A stretch of 64,000 nucleotides of DNA from Halochromatium roseum (lineage in GTDB: Bacteria; Pseudomonadota; Gammaproteobacteria; Chromatiales; Chromatiaceae): the NCBI RefSeq assembly GCF_016653315.1, contig NZ_NHSH01000042.1, positions 95,294-159,293 of the forward strand, in the 5' to 3' direction. This document shows positions 44,153 to 54,444 of the stretch, in pieces. The stretch's first letter is position 1, and each line of letters starts with the position of its first letter. Made by a program: the position numbers and the translations under genes. Under the pieces are notes generated by a model. It was not told the DNA's origin. It was given only the letters and a program-made list of their open reading frames with translations, and did no database searches.

Positions 44153-45883
44153 TTACATCGAGAACTTTTTCACCATGCTCTGGAGTTCTTCCGCTAAGCG
44201 CGACAATTCTGCAGAACTCGCGCTGACCTGTTCGCCGCCAGTTCGGATCTCGTCGGTGGCGATGGTCACTGCTGCCAGATCGCGGGCAATCGAGCCAGAT
44301 ACGGTCGAGATCTCACTCACCTGATCATTGGCCATGCGCACGCCTTCTGAGGTTTGCGCGATATTGCCCGCGACGTCCTGGGTGACCGTTGCCTGTTGCT
44401 CGATCGCCGAGGCGATGCTGGATACGATATGACCGATCTCGCCAATGACGCCGGTGATCTGCTCGATGTCGGTGATCACACTGCCGGCGCTGTTCTGGAC
44501 ACCGCTGATCTTGAGCTTGATGTCTTCGGTTGCGGTGGCGGTCTGTTTCGCGAGCTCTTTGATCTCATTGGCGACGACGGCAAAGCCTTTGCCAGCAGAG
44601 CCGGCGCGAGCGGCCTCGATGGTGGCATTCAGCGCGAGGAGATTGGTCTGCGAAGAGATGTCGGTGATGGTCTCGGTCACCTGCCCAATCTCTTGCGCGG
44701 CATCGCCGAGCTTGTGCATCAGTTGTGAGACTTGGCTGGCCTGGGTGCCGGCTTGTGTGCTAATAGAGCGCGCCTTTTCTGAGCTGGAGGCGATCTCGCC
44801 AATGGTCGCACTCATCTCTTCGGTCGCGCTGGCCACTGAAGAGAGACTGGTTGTCGCCTGCTGCATCGCAGCGGCGACCGAAGCGGTGTTGGCGCTGGCC
44901 TCCTCGGCCGCAGCAGCAACTGTATTGGTTCTGCTCGAGAGCTCTTGCACACTTTGCTCAGATTGGGTGCTGATGCTGGCCAGTTCCGTTGCCGAGGATG
45001 CCACGGTTTGCGCATTACCGGTGATGTCACTAATGATCTGGCGGATGTTGGCGATCAAGGTCGCGGCCGCTTTCGCGAGATCTCCAAGCTCATCGCCACG
45101 ACGAACATCGTTGCTGTCGGCGGCAGCGGAAAAATTCCCTTCTGCCATGGTTGCCAGTAGTGAGGAGATTCGCTTCATTGGTCCAGCGATATGACGATTG
45201 AGCAGGAGTCCCAGGCTGATCGCTAACAAGACGCCAATCACGGTGACGATGAGCATGACGAATTCGAGCTGCTTCGCAAACGCCACCGAAGCCGTTGTCA
45301 TCTCGGAAAAGTACTCGTCTTCAGCGGCGATCAGTTGTTCGAAGAGTAAGCCCAGGCGTTCCGACGTGGGGATCATGTGGTCGACTGCGGTGCGGTACTG
45401 ACGATAAAGCGATGCGCGCTGAAGGTCGTTATTGCTATTGACAAAACCGTCGAGATAGCGGTCAAGCTCTTGGTAGTGATCACGCCATTGCTGATAGGTG
45501 ACTTTTAGCTCTTCCATGAGTTGTTGAGTACGCTCAGTCACGCGCGGTGTCTGTTGTAAACGCTCCCAGGCCGAGTCAACAAGCTCCCAGCTCTCGTTAC
45601 GCTCTTTCTGAATACGCCTGTAGGATTTCAGGGCAACTTGCTGCTCAGCATTTTCATCGATCCAAACGTCCAGGGTTTGAGCGCGGATGCTCATGCGCTG
45701 AGTATTGAGCTGGGATAAGGCATCAAGATCAGGGATGCGGACATCGACGACATAACTCAGACTTTGCTGGATCTGGTTCTTGCCATAGATCCCGACTCCA
45801 CCAACGATCATGGTCACCGTGGCGACAAACAGAAAGCCGGTAAGCAGTTTGGCATTGATGCTAATGTTGTTGAGGCCAATCAT
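44153..45883 (-). CDS. Methyl-accepting chemotaxis protein
   Basis: 576 residues from the ATG at 45883, which places the first membrane helix ([22 protein letters not shown]) near the N-terminus as usual. A four-helix-bundle periplasmic sensor follows (about 35-185), then a second helix ([21 protein letters not shown]), HAMP (about 215-270) and a long cytoplasmic hairpin with the invariant tip [33 protein letters not shown]. It has no CheR/CheB-tethering pentapeptide; the end is MVKKFSM. The ligand is unknown. It is the only receptor in the window and lies between cheA and cheW. Confidence 0.96.
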   Translation of the reverse strand: MIGLNNISINAKLLTGFLFVATVTMIVGGVGIYGKNQIQQSLSYVVDVRIPDLDALSQLNTQRMSIRAQTLDVWIDENAEQQVALKSYRRIQKERNESWELVDSAWERLQQTPRVTERTQQLMEELKVTYQQWRDHYQELDRYLDGFVNSNNDLQRASLYRQYRTAVDHMIPTSERLGLLFEQLIAAEDEYFSEMTTASVAFAKQLEFVMLIVTVIGVLLAISLGLLLNRHIAGPMKRISSLLATMAEGNFSAAADSNDVRRGDELGDLAKAAATLIANIRQIISDITGNAQTVASSATELASISTQSEQSVQELSSRTNTVAAAAEEASANTASVAAAMQQATTSLSSVASATEEMSATIGEIASSSEKARSISTQAGTQASQVSQLMHKLGDAAQEIGQVTETITDISSQTNLLALNATIEAARAGSAGKGFAVVANEIKELAKQTATATEDIKLKISGVQNSAGSVITDIEQITGVIGEIGHIVSSIASAIEQQATVTQDVAGNIAQTSEGVRMANDQVSEISTVSGSIARDLAAVTIATDEIRTGGEQVSASSAELSRLAEELQSMVKKFSM

Positions 45884-45947
45884 CGGTAGTGCTGCCTTGA
45901 TGGTGTTTCGGTGTTTTGGTGAATGAGGTGGTGATATGGATCGCAGC

Positions 45948-48900
45948 CTATTGGCTGAGCTGCCCGACCTGGGCCAACAGTTGCTCTCGGTCAAGCTTGA
46001 TTTGATAGTGCTCGATGCCTGCGGCTTTAGCGCGCGCGAGGTCTTCGTTGCCCGCTAATGAGGTCACGGCAATGATCGGCAGTGCTGCGGTGCGGCTATC
46101 GTTTCGAATGCGGCTGGCGAGCTCAAAGCCATTTAAGCGTGGCATTTCGATATCCGTGATCACCACGCGCACAGTGTCGAGTTTGTCCAGCAAGAGCGCC
46201 CAAGCCGCTTCGCCGTCGGCTGCGTCCCAGACGTTGTAGCCAGACTCCTCGAGGAATTTTTTCATCTGTGCGCGGAAGAAGTCGGAATCCTCTGCGAGAA
46301 GCACGTTGACGCCATCGCCAACCTGTTCCTGGGTGTCTTCGCCTGCTGTCTCATGCCAGTCAGGCTGGACCGCGGTGACCAGTTCGTGCATGTCGGCGAT
46401 CAAGACGGTTCGCTCTTGGAAGATGGTCGAGCCGGTGATGCCAGGCTGCCGGTGCGTCCGTTGATCGATCGCGGCCTCAGTTTGGACCACGTCGACCGGC
46501 AGTGTCCCGAGTAGGCCGACCTCGCGGCCCGCGACGCTTGAGACCAAGACCACGAGATCAGAGGAGGTCTCGATCGAACCAGAGCCGGTGACATCGGCAA
46601 TGGCCATCAGGGGCAAAGAGCCACCGCGATAGTGCATGGTTCGGCGGTTGCCGAAGTGGTGAATCTGCTCAGGGCGAATGCGCTCGATACGCTGCACCGT
46701 GTCGAGCGGCAGGGCGCAGGGCTGATCCGGTGCATTGTGGAACAGGAGCAGCCAATAGACATCGCGCAAGCGTCGGGTCTCGGCTTGGGCCGCCAATTGA
46801 GCGGCACGCATTGAGCCCGAGACGGAGGTGACGCCGGCCTTGGCCGACAGGCCAGCGATGTCCAGGATCAAAGCCACCGTACCGTCGCCGAGAATCGTGG
46901 CTCCGGAGTATTCGTGCAGGTGCTTCAAGCGACGGCCCAGCGGTTTGACCACCACCTCTTCGGTGTCGTGGAAGGCGCCGACGGCGAGGGCGTAGGATAG
47001 GGTTCCGGTCGTGACGATGGCGATTTCAACCGCAGAGGCCGCCGAACGACGACGCTCGCGGCCTTGGCGAGGCAAGACCTGCTCGGCCCTTGAGGATGCA
47101 GGCTCAGCAGGCGCGCTGTTCTCCGGCGGCTGCACTGAGACGGTTTGGTCGAGTCCAAGCTTCGGCGCGCGTCGGTCAGCGATGCGAGTGCGTCGATCGA
47201 TCTCGCGCTGATCGCTACCAGGTACCTGATAGGTTGGCAGGATACCCAGCACATCGGTGAAACGAATCAGTGGCAGGACGCGATCACGGAGCAGCAAGAC
47301 CTCGCGATCACCGACGATCTCCAAGCGCTTACTGACCTCTTCCGGGCGCAGGCGCAGCAATTCTTCGATATTGGCCTGCGGGATGGCGAATCGCTCCTGC
47401 TCCACCGAGACGATCAGCGAGGGGATGATCGCGAGGGTGAGTGGCAGCTTGATGCGAAAGCTGGTGCCCTGACCAAGCTCGGAGTGGATCTCGACCTGCC
47501 CGCCGAGTCGGTCGAGGTTGGTCTTGACCACATCCATGCCGACGCCGCGACCTGAGACATCGGTGACCTGCTCAGCGGTCGAAAAGCCAGGCAGGAAGAT
47601 CAAGGCCTGCTTGTCTGGCATCGACATGCCCTGGATGCTTTCCTGCGCAATCAGCCCTTTGCGCACCGCTGAAGCGGCGAGTGCATCGGGGTCGAGGCCT
47701 TTGCCGTCGTCGGCGATCTCGACAATGGCTTGACCAGCCTCGTAGCGGGCCTCGATGCGCAGCTGGCCGATGGGTGGCTTGCCTTTGCGGCGGCGCTCTG
47801 GCTCGCTCTCCAAGCCGTGGTCAACCGCGTTGCGCAGCATGTGCGTCAAAGGGTCGGATAGCCCCTCGATCAGGGTCTTGTCCAGGGCTACTTCCTTGCC
47901 GATGATCTGCAGATCGACCTGTTTGCCGAGCGTCTGCGAGAGATCCCGCACCACCCGAGGAAAGCGGGCGAAGACATTCCCCATCGGCTGCAGCCGAGTC
48001 TGCATGATCACATCCTGGAGTTCGGCGGTGATCTGGTTGATGCGTTGATCCACGCTCGAGAGCAACAGGCGATCATCCATTGCCACCGCGGTGCGCAGCT
48101 GGTTGCGGCTTAGCACCAGTTCTCCGGCTAGATTCATCAGGTCTTCTAAGAGCTTGACGCTGACTCGGAGGGTGTCGTCTGCGCTCATTTTGGAGCGCTC
48201 GGCATCCGCCGTTGGCTCTGGTTTCGACGCCCGCTCGGATGTTGGCACCGGGGGCTGCTGCGCTGCCGGTTGCGCGAGTGCGGTGGGCGTGGGATCAGTG
48301 AGCGCTTGGGTGGAAAACGCTCTCTCCGGCGCTGGTGCCAGTGCTGGCCCGAGCAGCTGATGGATGCGGTTCAGGTCAATGTCAGCAAAGAGGTGGCTGA
48401 TCGGCGCTTTCTCCAGCGGGGTTGCGATCACCAACTGCAGGGGGAGGGGGCGGACCAGGTCATGCTCTAAGGTGCCGACGACTTGGGTATTGACGATGCA
48501 GTCGAGCAGCTCAGCACTGTCCCACAGGCTGTCGAAAAAGTGGAAGATGTCGTTGCCCTTGCCTTCAATATCCTCAGCCAGGTCGAACTCCACCAGGTAG
48601 ATGGAATGGGCATCGCGGACCACTCGATCGACATCGACCTTGGGCAAGCTGAGCGGGCCGAGCGGCGAGTCGAAGATCTGATCCTCGTTGAGCGAGGCCT
48701 TTTGCGCTTGGGGCAGATAGGACGACGCTAGGTCGTTTAGGCTCTGCAACAGCGCTGCATTGTCGGCCTGCTCGCTGCTGGCCGGATCATCGAGCATCGT
48801 GCGCAGCGTGTCGAAGGCATTCAACAATAGATTGATGACTTCCGCGTTAGGCGTCATCGTATCGCTGCGCAGCATGTCCAAGATGGTCTCGGCCCCGTGC

Positions 48901-49091
48901 GCTAACTCCTTCACCTGGACCAGGCCGAAAAAGCCGCTACCGCCCTTGATCGAGTGGGCGGCGCGTAAGACCTTGTTGATCAGCTCTTTATCCGCGCTGG
49001 CGCCATCCTCCTCGATGGTGAGGAGATCTTCCTCAATGGTAGCAAGATGCTCCTGCGCCTCGTTAATGAACTCTTGTAGCAGCTCATCCAT
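45948..49091 (-). CDS. cheA: CheA hybrid histidine kinase with receiver
   Basis: 1047 residues, long for CheA. The Hpt domain opens the protein with the phospho-His in [15 protein letters not shown] (about 46). A long linker follows, then dimerisation helices ([19 protein letters not shown]) and ATPase motifs [26 protein letters not shown] and [15 protein letters not shown] CheW-like P5 region appears twice ([16 protein letters not shown]; then [19 protein letters not shown] to [13 protein letters not shown]). The C-terminal receiver has [14 protein letters not shown] and Asp in [13 protein letters not shown]. The ATG at 49091 is the standard start. No separate cheY or cheZ is present; the attached receiver and two CheB receivers are the visible phosphate acceptors. 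Output may not be flagellar. Confidence 0.96.
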   Translation of the reverse strand: MDELLQEFINEAQEHLATIEEDLLTIEEDGASADKELINKVLRAAHSIKGGSGFFGLVQVKELAHGAETILDMLRSDTMTPNAEVINLLLNAFDTLRTMLDDPASSEQADNAALLQSLNDLASSYLPQAQKASLNEDQIFDSPLGPLSLPKVDVDRVVRDAHSIYLVEFDLAEDIEGKGNDIFHFFDSLWDSAELLDCIVNTQVVGTLEHDLVRPLPLQLVIATPLEKAPISHLFADIDLNRIHQLLGPALAPAPERAFSTQALTDPTPTALAQPAAQQPPVPTSERASKPEPTADAERSKMSADDTLRVSVKLLEDLMNLAGELVLSRNQLRTAVAMDDRLLLSSVDQRINQITAELQDVIMQTRLQPMGNVFARFPRVVRDLSQTLGKQVDLQIIGKEVALDKTLIEGLSDPLTHMLRNAVDHGLESEPERRRKGKPPIGQLRIEARYEAGQAIVEIADDGKGLDPDALAASAVRKGLIAQESIQGMSMPDKQALIFLPGFSTAEQVTDVSGRGVGMDVVKTNLDRLGGQVEIHSELGQGTSFRIKLPLTLAIIPSLIVSVEQERFAIPQANIEELLRLRPEEVSKRLEIVGDREVLLLRDRVLPLIRFTDVLGILPTYQVPGSDQREIDRRTRIADRRAPKLGLDQTVSVQPPENSAPAEPASSRAEQVLPRQGRERRRSAASAVEIAIVTTGTLSYALAVGAFHDTEEVVVKPLGRRLKHLHEYSGATILGDGTVALILDIAGLSAKAGVTSVSGSMRAAQLAAQAETRRLRDVYWLLLFHNAPDQPCALPLDTVQRIERIRPEQIHHFGNRRTMHYRGGSLPLMAIADVTGSGSIETSSDLVVLVSSVAGREVGLLGTLPVDVVQTEAAIDQRTHRQPGITGSTIFQERTVLIADMHELVTAVQPDWHETAGEDTQEQVGDGVNVLLAEDSDFFRAQMKKFLEESGYNVWDAADGEAAWALLLDKLDTVRVVITDIEMPRLNGFELASRIRNDSRTAALPIIAVTSLAGNEDLARAKAAGIEHYQIKLDREQLLAQVGQLSQ

Positions 49092-49126
49092 CGTCTGGTT
49101 CTCGGTTTTCGGCTGGTCCTGCGTTG

Positions 49127-49186
49127 ACGTGAATCACACAGGATTCATTGTCCGGCGGTGGCGCCGCGTCATGATGAGCATTAGTC
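49127..49186 (+). repeat. Dispersed intergenic repeat, copy D
   Basis: ACGTGAATCACACAGG, ATTCATTGTCCGG, hairpin TGGCG-CCG-CGTCA (one G-T pair), then CATTAG. It lies directly upstream of cheA in the 569-bp gap to the STAS gene. Confidence 0.75.
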
Positions 49187-49660
49187 CCCTAAGTGCGACC
49201 GTTGCCGCGGAGGGGGCGCAGGAGCGCGCAGGAGCCGCAATGATCAGGAGTCACAATGATAGAGCGCCTGTATCGCTGACGAAGTGACCCGTCGCAAAGA
49301 GTCTTGAAACGAACGGATAGGAGCTTGAAACGAACGGATAGGTGAGGGTATAGCAGGCTGAGCTGGAGGCTGCTCTTTGGGGGCTCAACGCCAGTCTTCG
49401 GGCGTAGTGAGGGTGGCGCTGGGGGTTAAAGAGCGATGAGCGGTCGCTGCAGTCACACTGGACGGATGCGGTACGCGACCGGTACTCCGTTGCCCGGCGC
49501 GCAGCAGCGACTGTTTCGGACCGTCCGCGTTTTAGACTGACGACCGCTTTAGCCTGAAGACCTTCGTTCGCCGATCAGTGGCGTGCACGTTCCAGTATCT
49601 GAGGTCCGCCGCTTCTTATGAGCCTGCTGGTGCTGAGTCTCCCTGACCCAGACTACCGGA
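49187..49660. other. Intergenic region between cheA and STAS gene
   Basis: No gene seen. It holds short duplications (GCAGGAGC near 49217; a 21-bp unit ending CTTGAAACGAACGGATAG at 49300 and 49321) and a GC-rich stretch with no clear promoter. If cheA is transcribed with the STAS gene, this is a long untranslated spacer. Confidence 0.6.
49300..49341 (+). repeat. 21-bp tandem duplication
   Basis: Two adjacent units ending in CTTGAAACGAACGGATAG differ only in their first three bases. Non-coding. Confidence 0.85.
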
Positions 49661-50026
49661 TCAAGCGGCTCGCGCTTCCTCGAAGTAGCGTTCGAGATCC
49701 TCGTCCGAGTCGTTGCTAGCGGGTTCGGCGTTGAGGCAGCCGGCCAAGCGCATGGTCTTAAGGAGATTAAAGACGGCGCTGGGGACGTTGACCAGGCGAA
49801 GCTGCCCCTGTTGCTCGACAGCACTGTTTTTTGCTGCGATCAACAATCCGATGCCAGCAGTGTCGATGACTTGGACCTGTTCTAAATCGACAACCAAATC
49901 GGGGCCGTTCGTTGTGAGCGCGTCGCGTAGCCGGCGTTGCAGGACGGGGACAACGGCAGCTGTCAACTCATCAATGACGATGGCCTGGACTGAGCCCGAG
50001 GCTTGCACAGGTTGAGGCTGATTCAT
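49661..50026 (-). CDS. STAS domain protein
   Basis: 121 residues. STAS fold motifs: LRDALTTNGPDLVVDLEQVQVIDTAGIGLLIAAKNSAVEQQGQLRLVNVPSAVFNLLKTMRL. In anti-anti-sigma factors the phosphorylated residue sits in the D-S/T-xG motif; here it is Thr in DTAGIG. AGGAG precedes the ATG at 50026. Such small STAS proteins often occur with Che-type kinases, and this one precedes cheA on the same strand, but 569 bp away. The acidic tail (NDSDEDLERYFEEA) is not part of the fold. Confidence 0.9.
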   Translation of the reverse strand: MNQPQPVQASGSVQAIVIDELTAAVVPVLQRRLRDALTTNGPDLVVDLEQVQVIDTAGIGLLIAAKNSAVEQQGQLRLVNVPSAVFNLLKTMRLAGCLNAEPASNDSDEDLERYFEEARAA

Positions 50027-50145
50027 GAGGATGCTCCTGATCGATGATTGAAAACTGACCGGGTTTGTACAGCCCCGAATCTGAGGTGTAGCCTACATCA
50101 GGTAAGCTCGAAGAGATGTAAAGACTTGTTAAGGCGCAGGCTATC

Positions 50146-50361
50146 CGAGTGCCGTCCCGAGTGCCGTCCCGAGTGCCGTCCTTGAAGCAGACCTTGTGGT
50201 TGAGGTTCCTTCGCGACCCTAGTGCCAAGAAACTGAGTGCCAAGAAACTGAGTGCTGAGAAACTTGGCGCCGAGAAAGTTGCAGCCGTGGCGGCATACTG
50301 AACGCTGCCAGCGTACAATCGCGGACCATTGATCAGTCCATTGATCAGTCCATTGATCACC
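50146..50361 (+). repeat. Cluster of three tandem arrays upstream of pgi
   Basis: Three separate arrays lie in the 371-bp gap between the STAS gene and pgi: CGAGTGCCGTCC three times from 50146; AGTGCCAAGAAACTG-type 15-bp units four times from 50221; and CCATTGATCAGT 12-bp units three times from 50326. The rest of the gap shows no gene. The last array ends 37 bp before the pgi start. Confidence 0.92.
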
Positions 50362-50397
50362 CCATCGACCATCCACTCAGCCGAGGGAGTCCGACAG

Positions 50398-52071
50398 ATG
50401 GCACTCGTAAGCTCAACCCCCGCGTGGCAGGCACTGCAACAGCACTGGCAGCAGATGCGCTCGCAGCACATGCGCGATCTGTTCGCTGATGATCCAGCGC
50501 GTGCCGAGCGGATGACCGCGGATGCGGCGGGTCTGCACCTGGATTTCTCCAAGCAGATCGCCACCGAGGAGACGTTGCGGCTGCTGTTCGATCTGGCCCG
50601 AGCCGTTGACCTTGAGCACTGGCGTGAGCAGATGTTCACCGGCGAGCACATCAACCTCAGCGAAGACCGCGCTGTGTTGCACACCGCTTTGCGCAATCGC
50701 AGCGACCTGCGCACGCTGGTCGACGGCGAGGACGTGATGCCCGCGGTCGATCAGGTGCTCGCGCGGGTGCAAGATTTCAGCGAGCGGGTGCGCTCCGGCG
50801 AGTGGAAGGGGCATACCGGCCAGGCGATCACCGATGTGGTCAACATCGGTATCGGCGGCTCGAACCTGGGGCCGAAGATGGTCTGCGAGGCGCTCAAGCC
50901 GTATCAGTCCGCGCAGCTGCGCCCGCACTTCGTCTCCAATGTCGATGGCACTCATCTGACCGAGACCCTGCGTGGTCTGAGCCCGGAGACGACGCTCTTC
51001 ATCGTCGCCTCCAAGACCTTCACCACCCAAGAGACCATGACCAACGCCCAGAGCGCGCGGCGCTGGTTGGTCGATGCGTTGGGTGACGATGGCGCGGTGC
51101 GTAATCACTTCGTCGCCGTCTCCACCAACACGGAGAAGGTCGCCGAGTTTGGCATCGATACTGATCAGATGTTCGAATTCTGGGATTGGGTCGGCGGGCG
51201 CTATTCGCTCTGGTCGGCGATCGGGCTACCGATCGCGCTGGCGGTGGGCTTCGATCGTTTCGCCGAGCTGTTGGCTGGCGCCCATGAGATGGATGTACAT
51301 TTCCGCTCGGCGCCGTTGGAGCGGAACCTGCCGGTGATCATGGGCCTGCTCGGGATCTGGTATGTCGATTTTGCTGGTGCCAAGACCCAAGCGATCCTGC
51401 CCTATGATCAGTCCCTGCAATACTTCCCGGCCTATTTTCAACAGGGCGACATGGAGAGCAACGGCAAGCACGTCACCCGCGACGGCCAGCCGGTCGACTA
51501 CAATACTGGTCCGGTGGTCTGGGGGCAGCCCGGCACCGATGGCCAGCACGCGTTCTACCAGCTGATCCATCAGGGCACCGAGCTGATCCCCTGTGACTTC
51601 ATCGCGCCGATCAAGAGCCATAACCCGCTCGGCCGGCATCACGAGCTGCTGATCGCCAACTGCCTGGCGCAGACCGAGGCCCTGATGCGTGGGCGCACGC
51701 TGCAGGAGGCGAAGGACGAGATGATGGCGTCTGGACTGTCAGAGACCGAGGCCGAGCGGTTGGCGCCGCACCGTCAATTCGACGGCAACCGGCCGACGAC
51801 CACGATCCTGATGGAACAGCTCACGCCGCACAGCTTGGGCGCGCTGATTGCGCTCTACGAGCACAAGATCTTCACCCAAGGCATCGTTTGGGGGATCAAC
51901 TCGTTTGATCAGTGGGGCGTCGAGCTGGGCAAGAAGCTCGCCAACGTGATTATCGGCGAGCTTGAAGCAGGTGAGATCACCGCGACGCATGACGCCTCGA
52001 CCGAGGCCCTACTGCAGTATTTCCTGGCGCGCCGCCAAGGCCAGAGCGAAGATGGGTTGTGCTTGCCGTAA
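50398..52071 (+). CDS. pgi: Glucose-6-phosphate isomerase
   Basis: 557 residues from the ATG at 50398, which has GGGAG upstream; an in-frame TTG at 50329 would translate part of the tandem repeats and is unlikely. Motifs: [68 protein letters not shown], the active-site [10 protein letters not shown], and [13 protein letters not shown] near the end. It interconverts glucose-6-phosphate and fructose-6-phosphate, supplying both glycolysis and, with zwf, the oxidative pentose route. Confidence 0.97.
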   Translation: MALVSSTPAWQALQQHWQQMRSQHMRDLFADDPARAERMTADAAGLHLDFSKQIATEETLRLLFDLARAVDLEHWREQMFTGEHINLSEDRAVLHTALRNRSDLRTLVDGEDVMPAVDQVLARVQDFSERVRSGEWKGHTGQAITDVVNIGIGGSNLGPKMVCEALKPYQSAQLRPHFVSNVDGTHLTETLRGLSPETTLFIVASKTFTTQETMTNAQSARRWLVDALGDDGAVRNHFVAVSTNTEKVAEFGIDTDQMFEFWDWVGGRYSLWSAIGLPIALAVGFDRFAELLAGAHEMDVHFRSAPLERNLPVIMGLLGIWYVDFAGAKTQAILPYDQSLQYFPAYFQQGDMESNGKHVTRDGQPVDYNTGPVVWGQPGTDGQHAFYQLIHQGTELIPCDFIAPIKSHNPLGRHHELLIANCLAQTEALMRGRTLQEAKDEMMASGLSETEAERLAPHRQFDGNRPTTTILMEQLTPHSLGALIALYEHKIFTQGIVWGINSFDQWGVELGKKLANVIIGELEAGEITATHDASTEALLQYFLARRQGQSEDGLCLP

Positions 52072-52182
52072 CGCGCATCGGCACTGAGCTGGAAGCGGCG
52101 GTCTCGAAGCGCCCCGCGCGAATCGCACGCCGACCGAATTTGACTGTACGACCGGATTTGACTGTAACGAGGATTAGGATCG

Positions 52183-52668
52183 ATGACCGAAGAGAGCGAC
52201 TTCAATTACCTCCGCCACTCGCCGCTGACGACCGGGCTGACGGATGATCAGGTGCAGGTACTGGCTGGCATTGCCTATTGCCGACGGCTTGCCGACCAGC
52301 AGCTGCTGATCGCCGAGGGCCATGTCGAGGACAGCCTACACATCATCGCTGAGGGCGCCATTGCCGTGACCCGCGACCTGGGCAAGGGCGAGTTCACGAC
52401 CATCCACGTCCTGCGCACGGGTGATCTCGCCGGTGAGATGGGGTTCATCAGCGGGCAGCCGCATACCGCCACGCTACGCTCGCTCGGGCGCACCCAAGTG
52501 TGCAGTCTTGAGCGCGAGGCCTTTGAAGGCCTGATCGACAAAGACCCTTGGTTGGTCTATCGGGTGATGTGCAACATCATCCAGGTCAGCCAAGATATCC
52601 TGCGTCGGATGAATGCCCAGTACGTGGAGCTGACCAAGTACGTGCATCGCTCGCACGCGGTGTTCTAG
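52183..52668 (+). CDS. Cyclic-nucleotide-binding domain protein without HTH
   Basis: 161 residues, essentially one CRP-type beta barrel: LLIAEGHVEDSLHIIAEGAIAVTRD, LRTGDLAGEMGFISGQPHTATLRSLGRTQVCSLEREAFEGLI, then helices to the C-terminus. The phosphate-binding cassette reads GEMGFISGQPHTATLRS, where CRP has GExxL....RxA; the conserved Glu is present, but the Arg is replaced by Thr-Ala, so nucleotide binding is uncertain. There is no DNA-binding domain, so it may bind a partner. AGGAT precedes the ATG. It converges with the SUMF1-type gene, 11 bp apart. Confidence 0.88.
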   Translation: MTEESDFNYLRHSPLTTGLTDDQVQVLAGIAYCRRLADQQLLIAEGHVEDSLHIIAEGAIAVTRDLGKGEFTTIHVLRTGDLAGEMGFISGQPHTATLRSLGRTQVCSLEREAFEGLIDKDPWLVYRVMCNIIQVSQDILRRMNAQYVELTKYVHRSHAVF

Positions 52669-52679
52669 CTGCAGGCAAC

Positions 52680-54335
52680 CTAATCTTCCACCACCCGAAA
52701 GCCGAGGCCACCGTACATCTTGTCCGGTAAGGCTCCGCTGCGCGCAGCGGAGGCGATCTGTCTCGGCCCACTATGCCACGCGCCGCCGCGGATTGATCGG
52801 AATCCGGCATGGCCTGCGCTCGCGCAGCGTTGCTCGATGCCGTCAAACTCGCCGCTGTATACCGAGCAGGTCCATTCCCAGACGTTGCCCAACATGTCAT
52901 GGAGTCCCCAGGCATTGGGCTTGAAGCCTCCGACAGGAGCGGTCGTGGCGTAACCGTCGTCACAGGCATGATGGGGCGACGATAGCCCGTTCTCGCGCCG
53001 CGAGACCTGGTCATGCACATTGGCGTATGTGCAGGCTTCGTTGGGGGCGTTGCCCCAGAAGCGCGTCGTCTCGGTCCCCGCGCGCGCGGCATATTCCCAC
53101 TCGGCCTCGGTCGGCAAGCGATAGCCGCGGCCGGTCTGCTCAGCCAGCCAGGCGGCATAGGCCGTAGCGTCCTCCCAGCTGACGTTGATGACGGGCCGAT
53201 GCGCTCGCCCCCAGCCTTCATCATCCGGTGCATCACGACCGGTGGCGCGCGCGAACAGGTCGTATTGTGAAAAGGTGATCTCGTGTCTGGCGATCTTGAA
53301 CGCATCGACGCAGACCTGTTGTGAGCGACTGGCCCTCTTGCTGGCCCTGCCCATCGGGTGACTCATTTCGAAGCAACCTGCTGCAAGCGCCACCATCTCG
53401 GGCTCGTTGGCAAAGCGGCGCCTCTGCGCGGTCAATTGAGCCAGGCGGTTTTCGGCTGGCTCGCGGTGCCAACAGCCGGTGGCATCGCACTGATCCAGGT
53501 AGCTCCGATAGGCAGTTTCGGTGTCGGCGCGTTTGGCGCGTTCAAACGCGGTTCGGTCGAGCGCCTCCGTGAGCTGCTCGATCTGCTGCTCAAGCTCGGT
53601 TGCGCGTGCCACCTGTTCGGCCGCTTCGCGCGCGAGTATTGATTGCTGTTCCAAGCGTGCGGACCTGCTCTGCAAGGCGTCGAGCTGTTGTTCCGCCTGT
53701 GCCCGAAAGCGGCAGCCGTGTGTGGCACAGCGGTCGAGATAGATTTGGTAGGCGGTTTTCGTATCGGCGCGGATCGCTTGGCTGTAGGCATCCAGGTCGG
53801 CTGCCCTGCGCTGCAGTTGTGCCGTTTGCGCGGCTTGGGCGGCGGAGTGATGCAGCGCAGCGATCCGCGCCTCGGCCGCGCCACGATAGGCACAGCTGTG
53901 CGTCTCGCAGCGTTCAAGATAGGTCTGGTAAGCAGCCTCGGTATCCTCGCTCTCAGCACGTGCGAAGGCGGAGCGATCGAGCGCTGCGCGCAGCGGCGCT
54001 GGCTCGGTATCGGCGAGGCGCGAGTCCAGCCAGCGCCAGTTCGTCAAGGGCCAGGGTTTACCCGCGAGCCACCAGCCGCCTAGGAACAGGCCAGCGGCCA
54101 AGAGTCCGACGCTGACGAGGCTAAGCAGGATCGGGTGCCTCCAAGCGCCGCGACGCTTCAGGGTCTGACGGCCGCTACGATTGCGCGGATGACTGAGCTG
54201 ATCCTTTGGGCGAGGCTGAAGCAGAGGATACCGAGCCGCTATCGATTGCCGATCTGCCTGGTCCGACTGGTCCGACTGGTCGGTCTGTTGAGAGGATGAA
54301 ACTGGGCCTGGCTTCGTTCGGCGCATCGTCACCAT
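52680..54335 (-). CDS. Membrane-anchored SUMF1-fold protein with three Cys-pair repeats
   Basis: 551 residues. One membrane helix (LLSLVSVGLLAAGLFLGGWWLAG, about 65-88) puts the rest in the periplasm. About 110-300 holds three imperfect repeats of the pattern ADTxxAYxxYLxxCxxxxCxxRxxAExxLxxL (TEAAYQTYLERCETHSC, KTAYQIYLDRCATHGC, ETAYRSYLDQCDATGC), joined by coiled coil. The C-terminal domain (about 315-551) is of the formylglycine-generating-enzyme/SUMF1 fold: FKIARHEITFSQYDLF, HRPVINVSWEDATAYAAWLAEQTGRGYRLPTEAEWEYAARAG, WGLHDMLGNVWEWT, RGGAWHSG, GFRVV. I do not find the paired active-site Cys of true FGE near its end, so it is probably not a sulfatase activator. Function unknown. Confidence 0.85.
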   Translation of the reverse strand: MVTMRRTKPGPVSSSQQTDQSDQSDQADRQSIAARYPLLQPRPKDQLSHPRNRSGRQTLKRRGAWRHPILLSLVSVGLLAAGLFLGGWWLAGKPWPLTNWRWLDSRLADTEPAPLRAALDRSAFARAESEDTEAAYQTYLERCETHSCAYRGAAEARIAALHHSAAQAAQTAQLQRRAADLDAYSQAIRADTKTAYQIYLDRCATHGCRFRAQAEQQLDALQSRSARLEQQSILAREAAEQVARATELEQQIEQLTEALDRTAFERAKRADTETAYRSYLDQCDATGCWHREPAENRLAQLTAQRRRFANEPEMVALAAGCFEMSHPMGRASKRASRSQQVCVDAFKIARHEITFSQYDLFARATGRDAPDDEGWGRAHRPVINVSWEDATAYAAWLAEQTGRGYRLPTEAEWEYAARAGTETTRFWGNAPNEACTYANVHDQVSRRENGLSSPHHACDDGYATTAPVGGFKPNAWGLHDMLGNVWEWTCSVYSGEFDGIEQRCASAGHAGFRSIRGGAWHSGPRQIASAARSGALPDKMYGGLGFRVVED

Positions 54336-54444
54336 GGGTCAACCCGCGAAGGCATCATGTTTGGCTCCGCAGACCCGGTGAGTGTCTTTACACATCTGAG
54401 TATCTTGACCCATCGTCCAATGGGCGGGTTCGGCATCTGTGCGG

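Noticed and set aside
50329..50397. Extended pgi start at a TTG
   Set aside because: The extension would translate the 12-bp tandem repeat; the ATG at 50398 has a ribosome site and gives the family N-terminus.
52680..53400. True formylglycine-generating enzyme
   Set aside because: The SUMF1 fold is clear, but the paired active-site Cys expected near the C-terminus are not seen.
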